Assembly (NCBI GenBank): GCA_002293665.1
Contig: DBDQ01000122.1
Span: 41,836 to 50,850, forward strand
Origin: Alistipes sp. UBA928
GTDB lineage: Bacteria > Bacteroidota > Bacteroidia > Bacteroidales > Rikenellaceae
DNA: 9,015 bases
Direction: 5' to 3'
In this document: positions 1-6,390 of the stretch, piece after piece
Layout: every line of letters begins with the position of its first letter
How positions within the stretch are numbered: the first letter of the stretch is position 1
Notes under the pieces: model-generated
The model's input: only the letters and a program-made list of their open reading frames with translations
Database searches by the model: none
What the model was told of the DNA's origin: nothing
Position numbers and translations under genes: made by a program

Positions 1-66
1 ATGATCATTGGACATGTCCTTAAACGCGACTATGCGATACTTGTCCGGATGAATTCCCTTTTTCAT
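1..66 (-). CDS. rpmE2: 50S ribosomal protein L31 type B, N-terminal fragment
   Basis: Read on the minus strand from an ATG at 66-64, the first 22 codons give MKKGIHPDKYRIVAFKDMSN followed by DH, and the frame then runs off the window edge. This matches the start of type B L31 proteins, including the MKKG.HP..YR...FKDMS pattern typical of Bacteroidales. L31 sits on the large ribosomal subunit and helps bridge it to the small subunit. The cysteine-bearing zinc form carries a CxxC in its N-terminal region; no cysteine is seen here, which suggests the zinc-independent form, although about three quarters of the protein lies outside. A purine-rich AGAGGAAAAA sequence precedes the ATG and may serve as ribosome binding site. 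The gene is divergent from the lipoprotein gene to its right. Identification is firm in spite of the short fragment. Confidence 0.85.
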   Translation of the reverse strand, partial: MKKGIHPDKYRIVAFKDMSNDH

Positions 67-104
67 TGTGTTTTTCCTCTTATTAGTGATTCATATTGAG
101 GGCA

Positions 105-112
105 CAAAGATA
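105..112 (-). promoter_or_regulatory. Predicted Bacteroidota -7 box upstream of rpmE2
   Basis: The minus strand reads TATCTTTG, a full match to the TAnnTTTG -7 consensus, 38 bp ahead of the L31 start codon. No TTTG lies at the usual 19-21 bp upstream, so the -33 half is missing or degenerate. The position and orientation fit a promoter for rpmE2. Confidence 0.5.
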
Positions 113-240
113 AACAATAATTACGAATTACGGCCTGCAGACCACAAATTTAATTTAACCCGGGGCCGGAGACACCCGTTGTGTTAATAGTTTGTCAGTA
201 GCTTTCGCAGAATACTATCATATCCACCTCTTTTTCGGCC

Positions 241-248
241 TATTTTTG
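241..248 (+). promoter_or_regulatory. Predicted Bacteroidota -7 box upstream of the lipoprotein gene
   Basis: TATTTTTG matches TAnnTTTG and lies 43 bp before the ATG at 292. A TTTG occurs at 191-194, but the spacing of 46 bp is too long for it to be the partner -33 element. With the L31 promoter it makes the 67-291 intergenic region divergently transcribed. No other convincing element was seen between 67 and 291. Confidence 0.35.
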
Positions 249-291
249 TACTGTTATTTTGTATGAACACTACCCAAGACAGACAAACGCA

Positions 292-1908
292 ATGAAAAAA
301 CTTCTGTTTCAAGTCTTCTTTCTGATATGTGCATGTGTGACCATTACGTCTTCCTGCATAACGGAAGAGAGACCCGCCGTAGTATTAGCTGCCCCTATCG
401 ACAAGAGGCAGACCGTGTACGCCGATCAGACAACCGGCGGCGACATTACGTTTCTGACAAAGGATTCGTGGATGATCGACGTGAAGAGACCCACCGGTAC
501 TGCCAGCGTGGATTGGTTGGATCTGACTTTGGACGGAGTCCGGACATACGAAGGCGAAGCGGGGACGGTCACGCTTGCCACCGAATTGCTGCCGAACTAT
601 ACGGGTGAAGACCGCCGCGCCATCATCTTCGTTATATGCGCCGGCATAAAAGACTCGCTCGTGGTGGAGCAGAAAAGCATCACCCTGGCGGGCAAGCCGC
701 TCGAACCGAGCGTCAACGTGGCCGCCCAAAACGGGGAGGTCAAAGCGGGCGTGGCCGGCTCGGTCACATTCACAGTGAGGAGCAAGGGCATTCCCGACGG
801 TTCGAGAGGAACCGTGAGATGGTTCACCAATGCCGCGGGAACGACTGCCTCCGGCCAGTCCCCGACGGGCATCTCCGCATCACTGTCTGAAGTGGAGAAC
901 GACGAGGCCACATTGACTGTCACCACGACGGAAGAGACCGTGCAGGGAACATACTATTTCAGGACAACCACAAACGATGTGGTCTCTCCCATGGCGACAC
1001 TTGCCATCGGTGCCCCCCAGCAACTGGTGTTCGAAGACAGGCCGACGTTCGACATTCCGGCGATGCCGACAGGCTCGTACATAGGTGTGATTAATGTTTC
1101 GACTGCCGTTTCGGGCGGCAAGCCACCTTATATATACAGTGCAACGGGGCTCCCTGCAGGAATCTCCATTGATTCCTCGACGGGTTTGATTTCCGGCGTA
1201 CCGACTACGCAGTCTTCCGCCGGCACGGCAACCATAACTGTCATGGATTCTTCGCTGACGAATCCTCAAAGCAGACGCATTACCATCAACTACGGAGCCG
1301 TATCGCTCACCTATTACATCTCCGTAACTTCGCCGATCAATTTCGCTGATCTTTTTCTGGGCTACGCACCGCCTGTGGCGCAGGCAGTAATGATCACCAA
1401 TACCGGTTCGGGAGATATAACTCTCTCCCAGCCGGAGGCAACCAACTTTATCGTCGGTAAGCTCTCGAACAACATACTTGCCGCCAGAGAGGCTGTCGCC
1501 TTCACCATCCAGCCTAAACCCGGTCTTGAGATCGGAACATATACCGAAACTATTATCATAGGCTCCAACGCGAGTACTTCGACCTCCGTCGTCGCGAACG
1601 TTACCGTCATTCCGGCCCCACTGGTCTTCACCGACGACGACGCATACAACATCCCGCCTTTAAGGGTGGGCACGGCCATGAGCGAAATCAACCTATCGGC
1701 CGCCGTATCGGGTGGCACTTTACCTTACGTGTTCAGTGCGACCAACCTTCCGTCGGGCATCACCATCAACCATTTGACGGGCGTGATTTCGGGTATTCCC
1801 ATATCGAGTGCCAACGCGGGCGAGGCGACCATAACGGTCAAAGACACCTCGTCGCCGGAGCAGCAAAGCCAGATCATAACCATTGCCTACGGCGCGGTCA
1901 CACCATAG
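292..1908 (+). CDS. Multidomain surface lipoprotein with BACON-like and paired He_PIG Ig-like domains
   Basis: This 538-residue protein is probably exported and lipid-anchored. I chose the ATG at 292, not the upstream TTG at 259, because it opens directly on a type II signal peptide: MKK, a hydrophobic stretch at residues 4-19, then lipobox TSSC with the lipidated Cys at 22. Acidic residues at +3 and +4 (TEE) after the Cys resemble Bacteroidota signals for export to the cell surface. Residues about 40-127 look like a BACON-type domain, with WL, N.tg..R.a.i and a final VEQK. Residues about 130-240 look like another beta-sandwich. Residues 245-338 and 444-537 are two homologous He_PIG modules, each with YxxSAT.LP.GI and TG.ISG.P; residues about 343-441 between them resemble an ASH/Hydin-type domain. 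There is no catalytic motif, so a binding or structural surface role is inferred. It ends right after the second module and is convergent with the next gene. Confidence 0.85.
   Translation: MKKLLFQVFFLICACVTITSSCITEERPAVVLAAPIDKRQTVYADQTTGGDITFLTKDSWMIDVKRPTGTASVDWLDLTLDGVRTYEGEAGTVTLATELLPNYTGEDRRAIIFVICAGIKDSLVVEQKSITLAGKPLEPSVNVAAQNGEVKAGVAGSVTFTVRSKGIPDGSRGTVRWFTNAAGTTASGQSPTGISASLSEVENDEATLTVTTTEETVQGTYYFRTTTNDVVSPMATLAIGAPQQLVFEDRPTFDIPAMPTGSYIGVINVSTAVSGGKPPYIYSATGLPAGISIDSSTGLISGVPTTQSSAGTATITVMDSSLTNPQSRRITINYGAVSLTYYISVTSPINFADLFLGYAPPVAQAVMITNTGSGDITLSQPEATNFIVGKLSNNILAAREAVAFTIQPKPGLEIGTYTETIIIGSNASTSTSVVANVTVIPAPLVFTDDDAYNIPPLRVGTAMSEINLSAAVSGGTLPYVFSATNLPSGITINHLTGVISGIPISSANAGEATITVKDTSSPEQQSQIITIAYGAVTP
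1024..1305 (+). repeat. He_PIG module, copy 1, in the lipoprotein
   Basis: This stretch encodes residues 245-338, from LVFED to YGAVS. Aligned by eye without gaps to copy 2 (1621-1902), about half of the residues are identical (I count 49 of 94). Shared anchors are AVSGG, PY, SAT, LP.GI, TG.ISG.P, AG.ATITV.D and YGAV. The protein sequence, not the DNA, is conserved, so this is an old duplication or independently recruited family members. Confidence 0.8.
1621..1905 (+). repeat. He_PIG module, copy 2, in the lipoprotein
   Basis: This stretch encodes residues 444-538, from LVFTDD to AYGAVTP, and is homologous to 1024-1305. The stop codon follows at the point where copy 1 continues into the next domain (YGAVS then LTYYISV), so the module is complete but nothing follows it. 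Confidence 0.8.
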
Positions 1909-1922
1909 GGAACAAGTGAAGG

Positions 1923-2507
1923 TTATTCCAAATCTTTAATCTCTTTCAGGCTGCGTTTTATGGCGGCCATGTTGTCGGCGAAGAACTTTTTGTAGTACCA
2001 CACACAATAGAGTACGGTTGCCGTGACAAGTCCGGTCATGGCAACCCACGACCACAAAGGCACCCGCAGTGCGGCGTACACGACGATGGCCCCTGCGAAA
2101 AGGAGCGGAACTAACAAATAGGAGACCCTCTTTTCATACAGCGCGAAGAGTTCGTACCGTTGAACCATTTTGGCAACTCTCTTCATATTTCCCGATATAT
2201 CGACCCTGAAAAGAGTGAAGGTCTTTATAAACTGCCACACAAGAATCGCAGGCAAAAGCGGGAACAGTACCTTGAGAAAGAGTTTTGTCTCGGGGGGCAT
2301 ACCAGCTCCGACAATAGTCCACAACACGAATGGAATGGCAAACAGCATGACTGCTACACCGATCAATTCGTAAGCGAGGAATTTGTTCACCGAACGCTGT
2401 GAGCGCGCGGCGATGGATTCGCGGATAAAAGTTTCACTTAGAGTTTCCTGTCTGTCGAGCCTGCGGTCGAGTTCCCGCCACGCGGTTTTCATGTCGTCGA
2501 GTTCCAT
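1923..2507 (-). CDS. Four-helix membrane protein coupled to the ECF sigma factor
   Basis: This 194-residue protein has a hydrophilic, charged N-terminus (residues 1-42, beginning MELDDMKTAWRELDRRLDRQ, probably helical). Four predicted membrane segments follow at about 44-66, 77-97, 127-148 and 151-172, with a basic and acidic tail ending KEIKDLE. I chose the ATG at 2507, which overlaps the sigma gene by 19 bp and keeps the MELDD start common in such Bacteroidota proteins. A second ATG at 2492 (MKTAW) forms an ATGA overlap with the sigma stop and is a real alternative. The N-terminal part shows no HxxxCxxC zinc anti-sigma motif. Position directly after a sigma factor suggests that it modulates that factor at the membrane, as atypical anti-sigma or accessory proteins do; this is inference. 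It is convergent with the lipoprotein, 14 bp apart. Confidence 0.8.
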   Translation of the reverse strand: MELDDMKTAWRELDRRLDRQETLSETFIRESIAARSQRSVNKFLAYELIGVAVMLFAIPFVLWTIVGAGMPPETKLFLKVLFPLLPAILVWQFIKTFTLFRVDISGNMKRVAKMVQRYELFALYEKRVSYLLVPLLFAGAIVVYAALRVPLWSWVAMTGLVTATVLYCVWYYKKFFADNMAAIKRSLKEIKDLE

Positions 2508-2989
2508 AATTCGTTCGATTTTATTCTGTTTTTTATTCTGTTGAGTCTGACTCCGACATTGGCGGGTGTCAGTCCTGTTATTTCGGCTATCCCGGCGTAG
2601 CTTTTCTCTTCGAGCCACAGCAGTATCACCGCCTTGTCGAGTGCATTCAGGGTGGCGATAAGTCGATAGAGCAGTGCCACGCGGTCTCCGCCTCCGCCGT
2701 CGTGCTCGCGGGGTGCTTCGACGGGAAGTTCCGCCGTTGCCGTGGCGGATCGCTGCACTTTTCGCTCACGCCGCATGTACGAAACACAGGTGTTGAGCGC
2801 CACGCGGTATATCCATGTCGAGAGGGTGCTCTCGCCCCGGAAACGGGAATACCCCCTCCAAAGATTGGCCACCACCTCCTGGTAGAGGTCTTCGACGGGC
2901 ACGGCCGGCGAGACATAGAATGAGCAGACCTTGTAGATCACCCGCTCGTTAGCCCTGACCATTGCCACAAATTCTTCTTCGTTTTTCAT
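2489..2989 (-). CDS. ECF-type (sigma-70 family, group 4) RNA polymerase sigma factor
   Basis: This 166-residue protein directs RNA polymerase to a specific promoter set. Region 2 covers residues about 8-76, with the core-binding and -10 recognition stretch DLYQEVVANLWRGYSRFRG followed by STW.YRVALN and YMRRER. A low-complexity linker (about 80-103, with a GGGGD run) leads to region 4 at 108-158, where a helix-turn-helix (about 129-152: SYAGIAEITGLT, then NVGVRLNRIK) contacts the -35 element. No region 1 or 3 is present, as expected for ECF factors. I chose the ATG at 2989 (MKNEEEF); the frame opens further upstream only with a GTG at 3016. No good housekeeping -33/-7 pair was found between it and the terminator at 3034-3059, which would fit autoregulation or an upstream source, but this is unproven. 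It overlaps the membrane-protein gene downstream. Its regulon cannot be read from this window. Confidence 0.92.
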   Translation of the reverse strand: MKNEEEFVAMVRANERVIYKVCSFYVSPAVPVEDLYQEVVANLWRGYSRFRGESTLSTWIYRVALNTCVSYMRRERKVQRSATATAELPVEAPREHDGGGGDRVALLYRLIATLNALDKAVILLWLEEKSYAGIAEITGLTPANVGVRLNRIKNRIKSNELWNSTT

Positions 2990-3033
2990 CCGATCTGTTA
3001 GACGCTGCACGGGCACGAAATATTACAACAAAG

Positions 3034-3059
3034 AGGGCCACTTCATTTCGAGTGACCCT
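3034..3059 (-). terminator. Rho-independent terminator after rluB
   Basis: On the minus strand AGGGTCACT, an 8-base loop and AGTGGCCCT form a 9-bp stem with one G-U pair, followed by the T-rich run CTCTTTGTTGT. The G-U pair becomes an A/C mismatch on the opposite strand, which supports the minus orientation. It begins 28 bp after the rluB stop and separates that gene from the sigma gene. Confidence 0.65.
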
Positions 3060-3086
3060 GCCTGCTATCCGTTTTATAATTAGCTT

Positions 3087-4517
3087 CTATTCGTACCTGC
3101 CGCTTTTGAGCATCGCGACCTCTTTGTCGGTGAGGAAACGCCATTGGCCGCGTTTGAGATTCTTTTTGGTGAGGCCGGCAAAGTAGACGCGGTCGAGCTT
3201 GTGTACGCCGTAGCCGAGTTCTTCAAATATTCGGCGCACGATGCGGTTTCGTCCCGAGTGTATCTCTATGCCCACCTCTTTGCGGTTGTCGGGTTTCACG
3301 AAGTCGACGGCATCGGGGATTATCACCCCGTCGTCGAGGTCGATCCCGTCGCGCGCTTTCTGCAAGTCCATGTTTGTGAGCGGACGTTCGAGCGTCACCT
3401 GATACACCTTCTTTTTATTGTGCGACGGGTGTGTCAATTTTTCCGTCAGGTCGCCGTCGTTGGTCAGCAGCAACACACCCACGGAGCTCTTGTCGAGCCT
3501 TCCCACGGGATAGATGCGTTCGGTGCAGGCGTTTCGCACGATGTCCATCACCGTTTTAGCGGCGTGTGGGTCATCGAGCGACGTGACAAATCCTTTGGGC
3601 TTGTTGATTATGATGTAGACCTTGCGTTCGTTCGACAGGCGCTCGCCCTTCAGACGAATATCGTCGCCCGGCTGCACCTTGATTCCCATTTCGGTAACTA
3701 CGTTGCCGTTGACCGTCACTTCTCCCTTGGCTATCAATTCGTCGGCCTCGCGCCTCGAGCACTTGCCCGACATGGCGATGTAGCGGTTCAGGCGCAACTC
3801 CTTTCCGTTGTCGACGGTGCCATAACTTGGGTAGAACTCGGGTTTCGCACCGGGGTCCATGCCTCCGGCGCCCTTTTTGACGAACGGCTTCTTCGGCCCC
3901 GACGGCCTTTTGGGGCCGTATGGTTTGTTGCCGCCTCCATAGGGACGGTCTCCGCCCGGCGGACGCTGGCCGTAAGGTCTCTTTTCGTACTGGCCTCTCG
4001 GACGATCCGAAGGGGTGTCCCAGCGGTTGAAATCTCTCTCGGGTCTCTGGCCTCCCTGACCCCCGTGTCCTCCATGTCCGCCATATCCTCCCGATCCTCC
4101 GTGGCCTCCCTGGCCGCCGATGAATCTGTTGTCGGGTGAAAAGTTGGGATTATAGGATCTCCTCTGGGGACGTTCATAATTCCCCTGATCGTCGGATCTT
4201 CGCGGCCTCTCCTGCCATTGGGATTGTGGCCTTTCGCCTCTGTCGGGTCTTTCCTGCCATTGGGGTCTTTCTCCCCTGTCGGGTCTCTCCTGCCATTGCG
4301 GCCTCTCTCCTCCGGGCCTTCCCTGCCACTGAGGTTTTTCGGATCTCTCTCCCCTTTCGGGTCTTTCGGGTCTGGGCGGCGTCTCGCCGTCCTCGGTTCT
4401 CACGACCCTTGGTGAGCGCGTAACCGCCTCTACCGACACGGTACGGTTACGGCGGCGTTTGTCCTTGGCAAACTCTTCCACACCGCTCTCTCTCTTCTTG
4501 TCATCGGAATCTCTCAC
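3087..4517 (-). CDS. rluB: RsuA/RluB-family pseudouridine synthase with long disordered N-terminal extension
   Basis: The enzyme isomerises a uridine in ribosomal RNA, by family most likely 23S rRNA. The catalytic part fills residues about 240-476. It holds an S4 RNA-binding domain (241-290: LRLNRYIAMSGKCSRREADE, then GEVTVNG), the start motif INKPKG (304-309), the catalytic motif GRLDKSSVGVLLLTNDGDL (339-357) with Asp342, KVYQV (370-374) and the C-terminal SGRNRIVRRIFE (421-432). Residues 1-237 are unlike E. coli RluB: low-complexity, rich in Arg, Pro, Gly and Gln, with 12-residue repeats (about 60-107) and a Gly/His tract (134-157). Such extensions occur in Bacteroidota members. The start is a GTG at 4517; no in-frame ATG precedes residue 220. 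A TATATTTG box lies upstream and a terminator downstream, suggesting a single-gene unit. RsuA or RluF specificity cannot be fully excluded. Confidence 0.93.
   Translation of the reverse strand: MRDSDDKKRESGVEEFAKDKRRRNRTVSVEAVTRSPRVVRTEDGETPPRPERPERGERSEKPQWQGRPGGERPQWQERPDRGERPQWQERPDRGERPQSQWQERPRRSDDQGNYERPQRRSYNPNFSPDNRFIGGQGGHGGSGGYGGHGGHGGQGGQRPERDFNRWDTPSDRPRGQYEKRPYGQRPPGGDRPYGGGNKPYGPKRPSGPKKPFVKKGAGGMDPGAKPEFYPSYGTVDNGKELRLNRYIAMSGKCSRREADELIAKGEVTVNGNVVTEMGIKVQPGDDIRLKGERLSNERKVYIIINKPKGFVTSLDDPHAAKTVMDIVRNACTERIYPVGRLDKSSVGVLLLTNDGDLTEKLTHPSHNKKKVYQVTLERPLTNMDLQKARDGIDLDDGVIIPDAVDFVKPDNRKEVGIEIHSGRNRIVRRIFEELGYGVHKLDRVYFAGLTKKNLKRGQWRFLTDKEVAMLKSGRYE
4047..4118 (-). repeat. Gly/His/Gln-rich low-complexity tract in RluB
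   Basis: Residues 134-157 are built from GG(Q/H/S/Y) triplets (GGQGGHGGSGGYGGHGG...). The DNA is correspondingly repetitive, with recurring cctcc and ccgcc units on the plus strand. The tract is probably disordered and length-variable between strains. Confidence 0.8.
4197..4340 (-). repeat. Tandem 36-bp repeats coding for ERPQWQERPDRG in RluB
   Basis: Residues 60-107 hold a 12-residue unit ERPQWQERPDRG: two exact copies (71-82, 83-94), a third with an SQ insertion (95-107) and a degenerate leading copy (60-70). On the plus strand, cctgccattg or a close variant recurs at about 4211, 4253, 4289 and 4322. Copy number may vary by slippage. Confidence 0.85.
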
Positions 4518-4546
4518 TCGGATAATTTTTAAGTTGAATTATGCGG

Positions 4547-4554
4547 CAAATATA
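4547..4554 (-). promoter_or_regulatory. Predicted Bacteroidota -7 box for rluB
   Basis: The minus strand reads TATATTTG, a full TAnnTTTG match, 29 bp before the GTG start of rluB. No TTTG is found at 19-21 bp upstream. It lies in the 89-bp gap after the glycosyltransferase stop, so rluB is probably transcribed separately from the operon above it. No clear terminator hairpin was seen in that gap. Confidence 0.5.
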
Positions 4555-4606
4555 GTGGTTTTTACGTACAATTATGATACCATTCCCTAAAATTGAGCCC
4601 GAGTTA

Positions 4607-5629
4607 TTATTTTATCTCTCCGAACCTTACGCCGCGCTCCCCGCGTGCCACCCGCCATTTCAACCAATTGTAGAGATGGTAGATGAACGGAGCGTACCGG
4701 CACAGCCACATGAAAAGGCGTGTTTTAGCGCCGATACCCTGTGAAACCACCGCCTCGCGGTAGCAGCGGCGGAGCAGTGCGGTGTGCTCGCGGTGGAACA
4801 GGCGGCGCGAGCCCGGGTCGGGATTGTGGTGGCGGTTCATGGAGAGCAGGTACCTCTCTTTGTAGAGTCGGCGGACAAGAGTTTCGCAGCAGAGTCGGGT
4901 CAGACCTTCTCGCCGGGCGAAATCGAGCCTGTCGTCGAGCGCGCCGGTGGCCCAACGGATGTCGAATCCGCGGTTCATGACGCTCGCGGGGTGGAGGTAG
5001 TGGCAGTAGAGCACCTCGCGGGTGACGGCTATCGTGCAGGCGGCGCCTAACAAGTGGTGCACCACCTGCTGATCCTCGTCGGTGTAGGAGCCGGTGGGGA
5101 AACGCACCAAGGTCCACACGCGGCGGCGGTAGAGTTTGTCCCAGATGTAGATGCTCGCGTCGGTGTAGAAATTTTCGAGTATTTCGCGGGCAGTGAAAAC
5201 TTTTACCTGCTGCGGGGCGGGAGTGGCGATGCTGTCGGCCGTGCCCTTCACACAGGCGCACTGGGCAATGTCGGCGTCGTGTTCAAGGCATATTTCCAAC
5301 AGCCGGGCGAGCATGCCGGAGGCGTAGAAGTCGTCGTTGTCGCAAAATGCGATCCACTCGCCGCGCGCGGCCTCAATGCCGTCGTTGCGCGCAGCCGAGA
5401 CCCCGGCGTTGGCTTTGTGAATCACCCTCACACGCGGATCACGTGCGGCGAAGTCATCGCACATCGCCCCGCTCCCGTCGCCCGACCCGTCGTCGACGAG
5501 TATCAGCTCCAGCTCCTTGTGCGTCTGCCCCAACACCGACTCGACACAGCGCGCCAGATACTTTTCGGCGTTGTAGACCGGGACTATGACCGAGATTAGT
5601 CGAAACGCCGACGGCGAATTGTTTTTCAT
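4607..5629 (-). CDS. Family 2 glycosyltransferase (GT-A fold)
   Basis: This 340-residue protein transfers a sugar from a nucleotide-sugar donor, probably onto a surface glycan, at the cytoplasmic side of the membrane. The GT2 domain starts at SVIVPVYNAEKYL (13-25), with the nucleotide-binding LVDDGSGDGS (44-53), NAGVSAARNDGIEAARGEWI (74-93) and the metal-binding DxD at D97-N-D99 (CDNDD). A later TDED (183-186) sits where the catalytic base is often found. The C-terminal part (about 225-340) is helical, basic and family-variable, with no clear membrane segment except perhaps around 305-325. I chose the ATG at 5629; upstream codons in this frame lie inside the methyltransferase gene and look non-native. 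It starts 2 bp after the methyltransferase stop, so the two are surely co-transcribed. The sugar and acceptor are unknown. Confidence 0.92.
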   Translation of the reverse strand: MKNNSPSAFRLISVIVPVYNAEKYLARCVESVLGQTHKELELILVDDGSGDGSGAMCDDFAARDPRVRVIHKANAGVSAARNDGIEAARGEWIAFCDNDDFYASGMLARLLEICLEHDADIAQCACVKGTADSIATPAPQQVKVFTAREILENFYTDASIYIWDKLYRRRVWTLVRFPTGSYTDEDQQVVHHLLGAACTIAVTREVLYCHYLHPASVMNRGFDIRWATGALDDRLDFARREGLTRLCCETLVRRLYKERYLLSMNRHHNPDPGSRRLFHREHTALLRRCYREAVVSQGIGAKTRLFMWLCRYAPFIYHLYNWLKWRVARGERGVRFGEIK

Positions 5630-5631
5630 CT

Positions 5632-6390
5632 TCAAATCTTTGTGCCGATGTAAAAGAGGTCGAACGCGCGGTCGGAGGCGGGGCCGAGGCGATAGTTGTC
5701 GGGGGAGATCGAGCGGGTGAGATCGTTGTTGCCCGCAAGGAGCCGGCGGCGGTTGAGGCGGTTGACCAGGTCGTAGGGCACGCGCAGCATCCATCGCGGA
5801 AGGCGGTGCCCGAGGTCGAGCAGATCGAAGCGGGTGATGCGGCGCACGCTTTCGCGGTTGCGCTCGTAGTACTCGGCGATCTTTTCGTCACCGAAAATCC
5901 CCATCGCCTCGACTCGGCCGAAACGACTCTCCATCAGGCTGGCGAACTGCCCCGCGGTGTATTCGCGCACATGCCACGGATTGCGCGTGAGCGAGGCGGG
6001 GGCGTTGGGCGTAGTAACAATGAATCGCCCACCGGGTTTGAGCACCCTCACCACCTCGTCGAGAAACGCAAAGTCGTTGCAAATATGCTCTATCACCTGG
6101 AACGACACCACGCAGTCGAACATCCCCGAGGGCAGGTCGAGCGGCGGCACGCGCATCCGGCGAAACTCCACTCCGGGAGGCAGGTAGATCCCCGCGGGAG
6201 GGCGTTTATCGACTGTGATGAGCGACCGCGCCACCGGGGCAAGTATCTCCACACCATAGCCACTGCCAGTTCCGATCTCGAGCACGTCGCCGCCGATCCG
6301 CCGTGCCGCCTCGCGATAGGCCAACACCGAGCGCGCCAACACAAAGTTGTCGCTGGCGTCGCTGTGTGATACCCTTTCGGCGGTGCTCAT
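5632..6390 (-). CDS. Class I SAM-dependent methyltransferase
   Basis: This 252-residue enzyme moves a methyl group from S-adenosylmethionine to an unknown acceptor. Motif I, VLEIGTGSGYGVEIL, lies at 36-50, the motif II acidic residue is Asp61 (ITVDK), FDCVVSFQVIEHI (91-103) carries motif IV and LKPGGRFIVTTPN (117-129) is the next strand-loop element. This layout matches Methyltransf_11/UbiE-like proteins; the GTGSG loop is a common variant of GxGxG. The C-terminal part (about 140-252, with HVREYTAGQF and the tail FDLFYIGTKI) resembles enzymes linked to surface polysaccharide synthesis. Its ATG overlaps the cvfB-like stop as ATGA, and the glycosyltransferase begins 2 bp after its stop. Context suggests methylation of a glycan or its lipid carrier, but small-molecule acceptors are possible. 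Confidence 0.88.
   Translation of the reverse strand: MSTAERVSHSDASDNFVLARSVLAYREAARRIGGDVLEIGTGSGYGVEILAPVARSLITVDKRPPAGIYLPPGVEFRRMRVPPLDLPSGMFDCVVSFQVIEHICNDFAFLDEVVRVLKPGGRFIVTTPNAPASLTRNPWHVREYTAGQFASLMESRFGRVEAMGIFGDEKIAEYYERNRESVRRITRFDLLDLGHRLPRWMLRVPYDLVNRLNRRRLLAGNNDLTRSISPDNYRLGPASDRAFDLFYIGTKI

Noticed and set aside
155..187. Imperfect inverted repeat (TTAAC ... GTTAA with inner CGGG ... CCCG) in the rpmE2/lipoprotein intergenic region.
   Set aside because: The arms are short, interrupted by mismatches of unequal length and lack a T-run; no gene ends nearby in a direction that would need a terminator. Chance is likely enough.
259..291. TTG start of the lipoprotein frame at 259.
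   Set aside because: The extra residues would place a hydrophilic stretch ahead of the signal peptide; the ATG at 292 gives a normal lipoprotein signal.
1906..1930. Short GGAA...TTCC symmetry between the convergent lipoprotein and membrane-protein genes.
   Set aside because: Only four base pairs with no T-run; too weak to call a terminator.
3144..4139. Long open frame on the plus strand opposite rluB.
   Set aside because: It is antisense to a clear, family-typical enzyme and its own translation matches nothing I know; GC-rich codon use on the other strand explains the openness.
4518..4606. Search for a terminator after the glycosyltransferase.
   Set aside because: The GTGGT ... ACCAT and GAGCCCGAG elements do not make a stable hairpin with a T-run on the minus strand.
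5630..5794. Upstream extension of the glycosyltransferase frame to an ATG at 5794.
   Set aside because: The extra 55 residues are Pro/Arg/Gln-rich and overlap the methyltransferase gene; the GT2 fold begins a few residues after the ATG at 5629.
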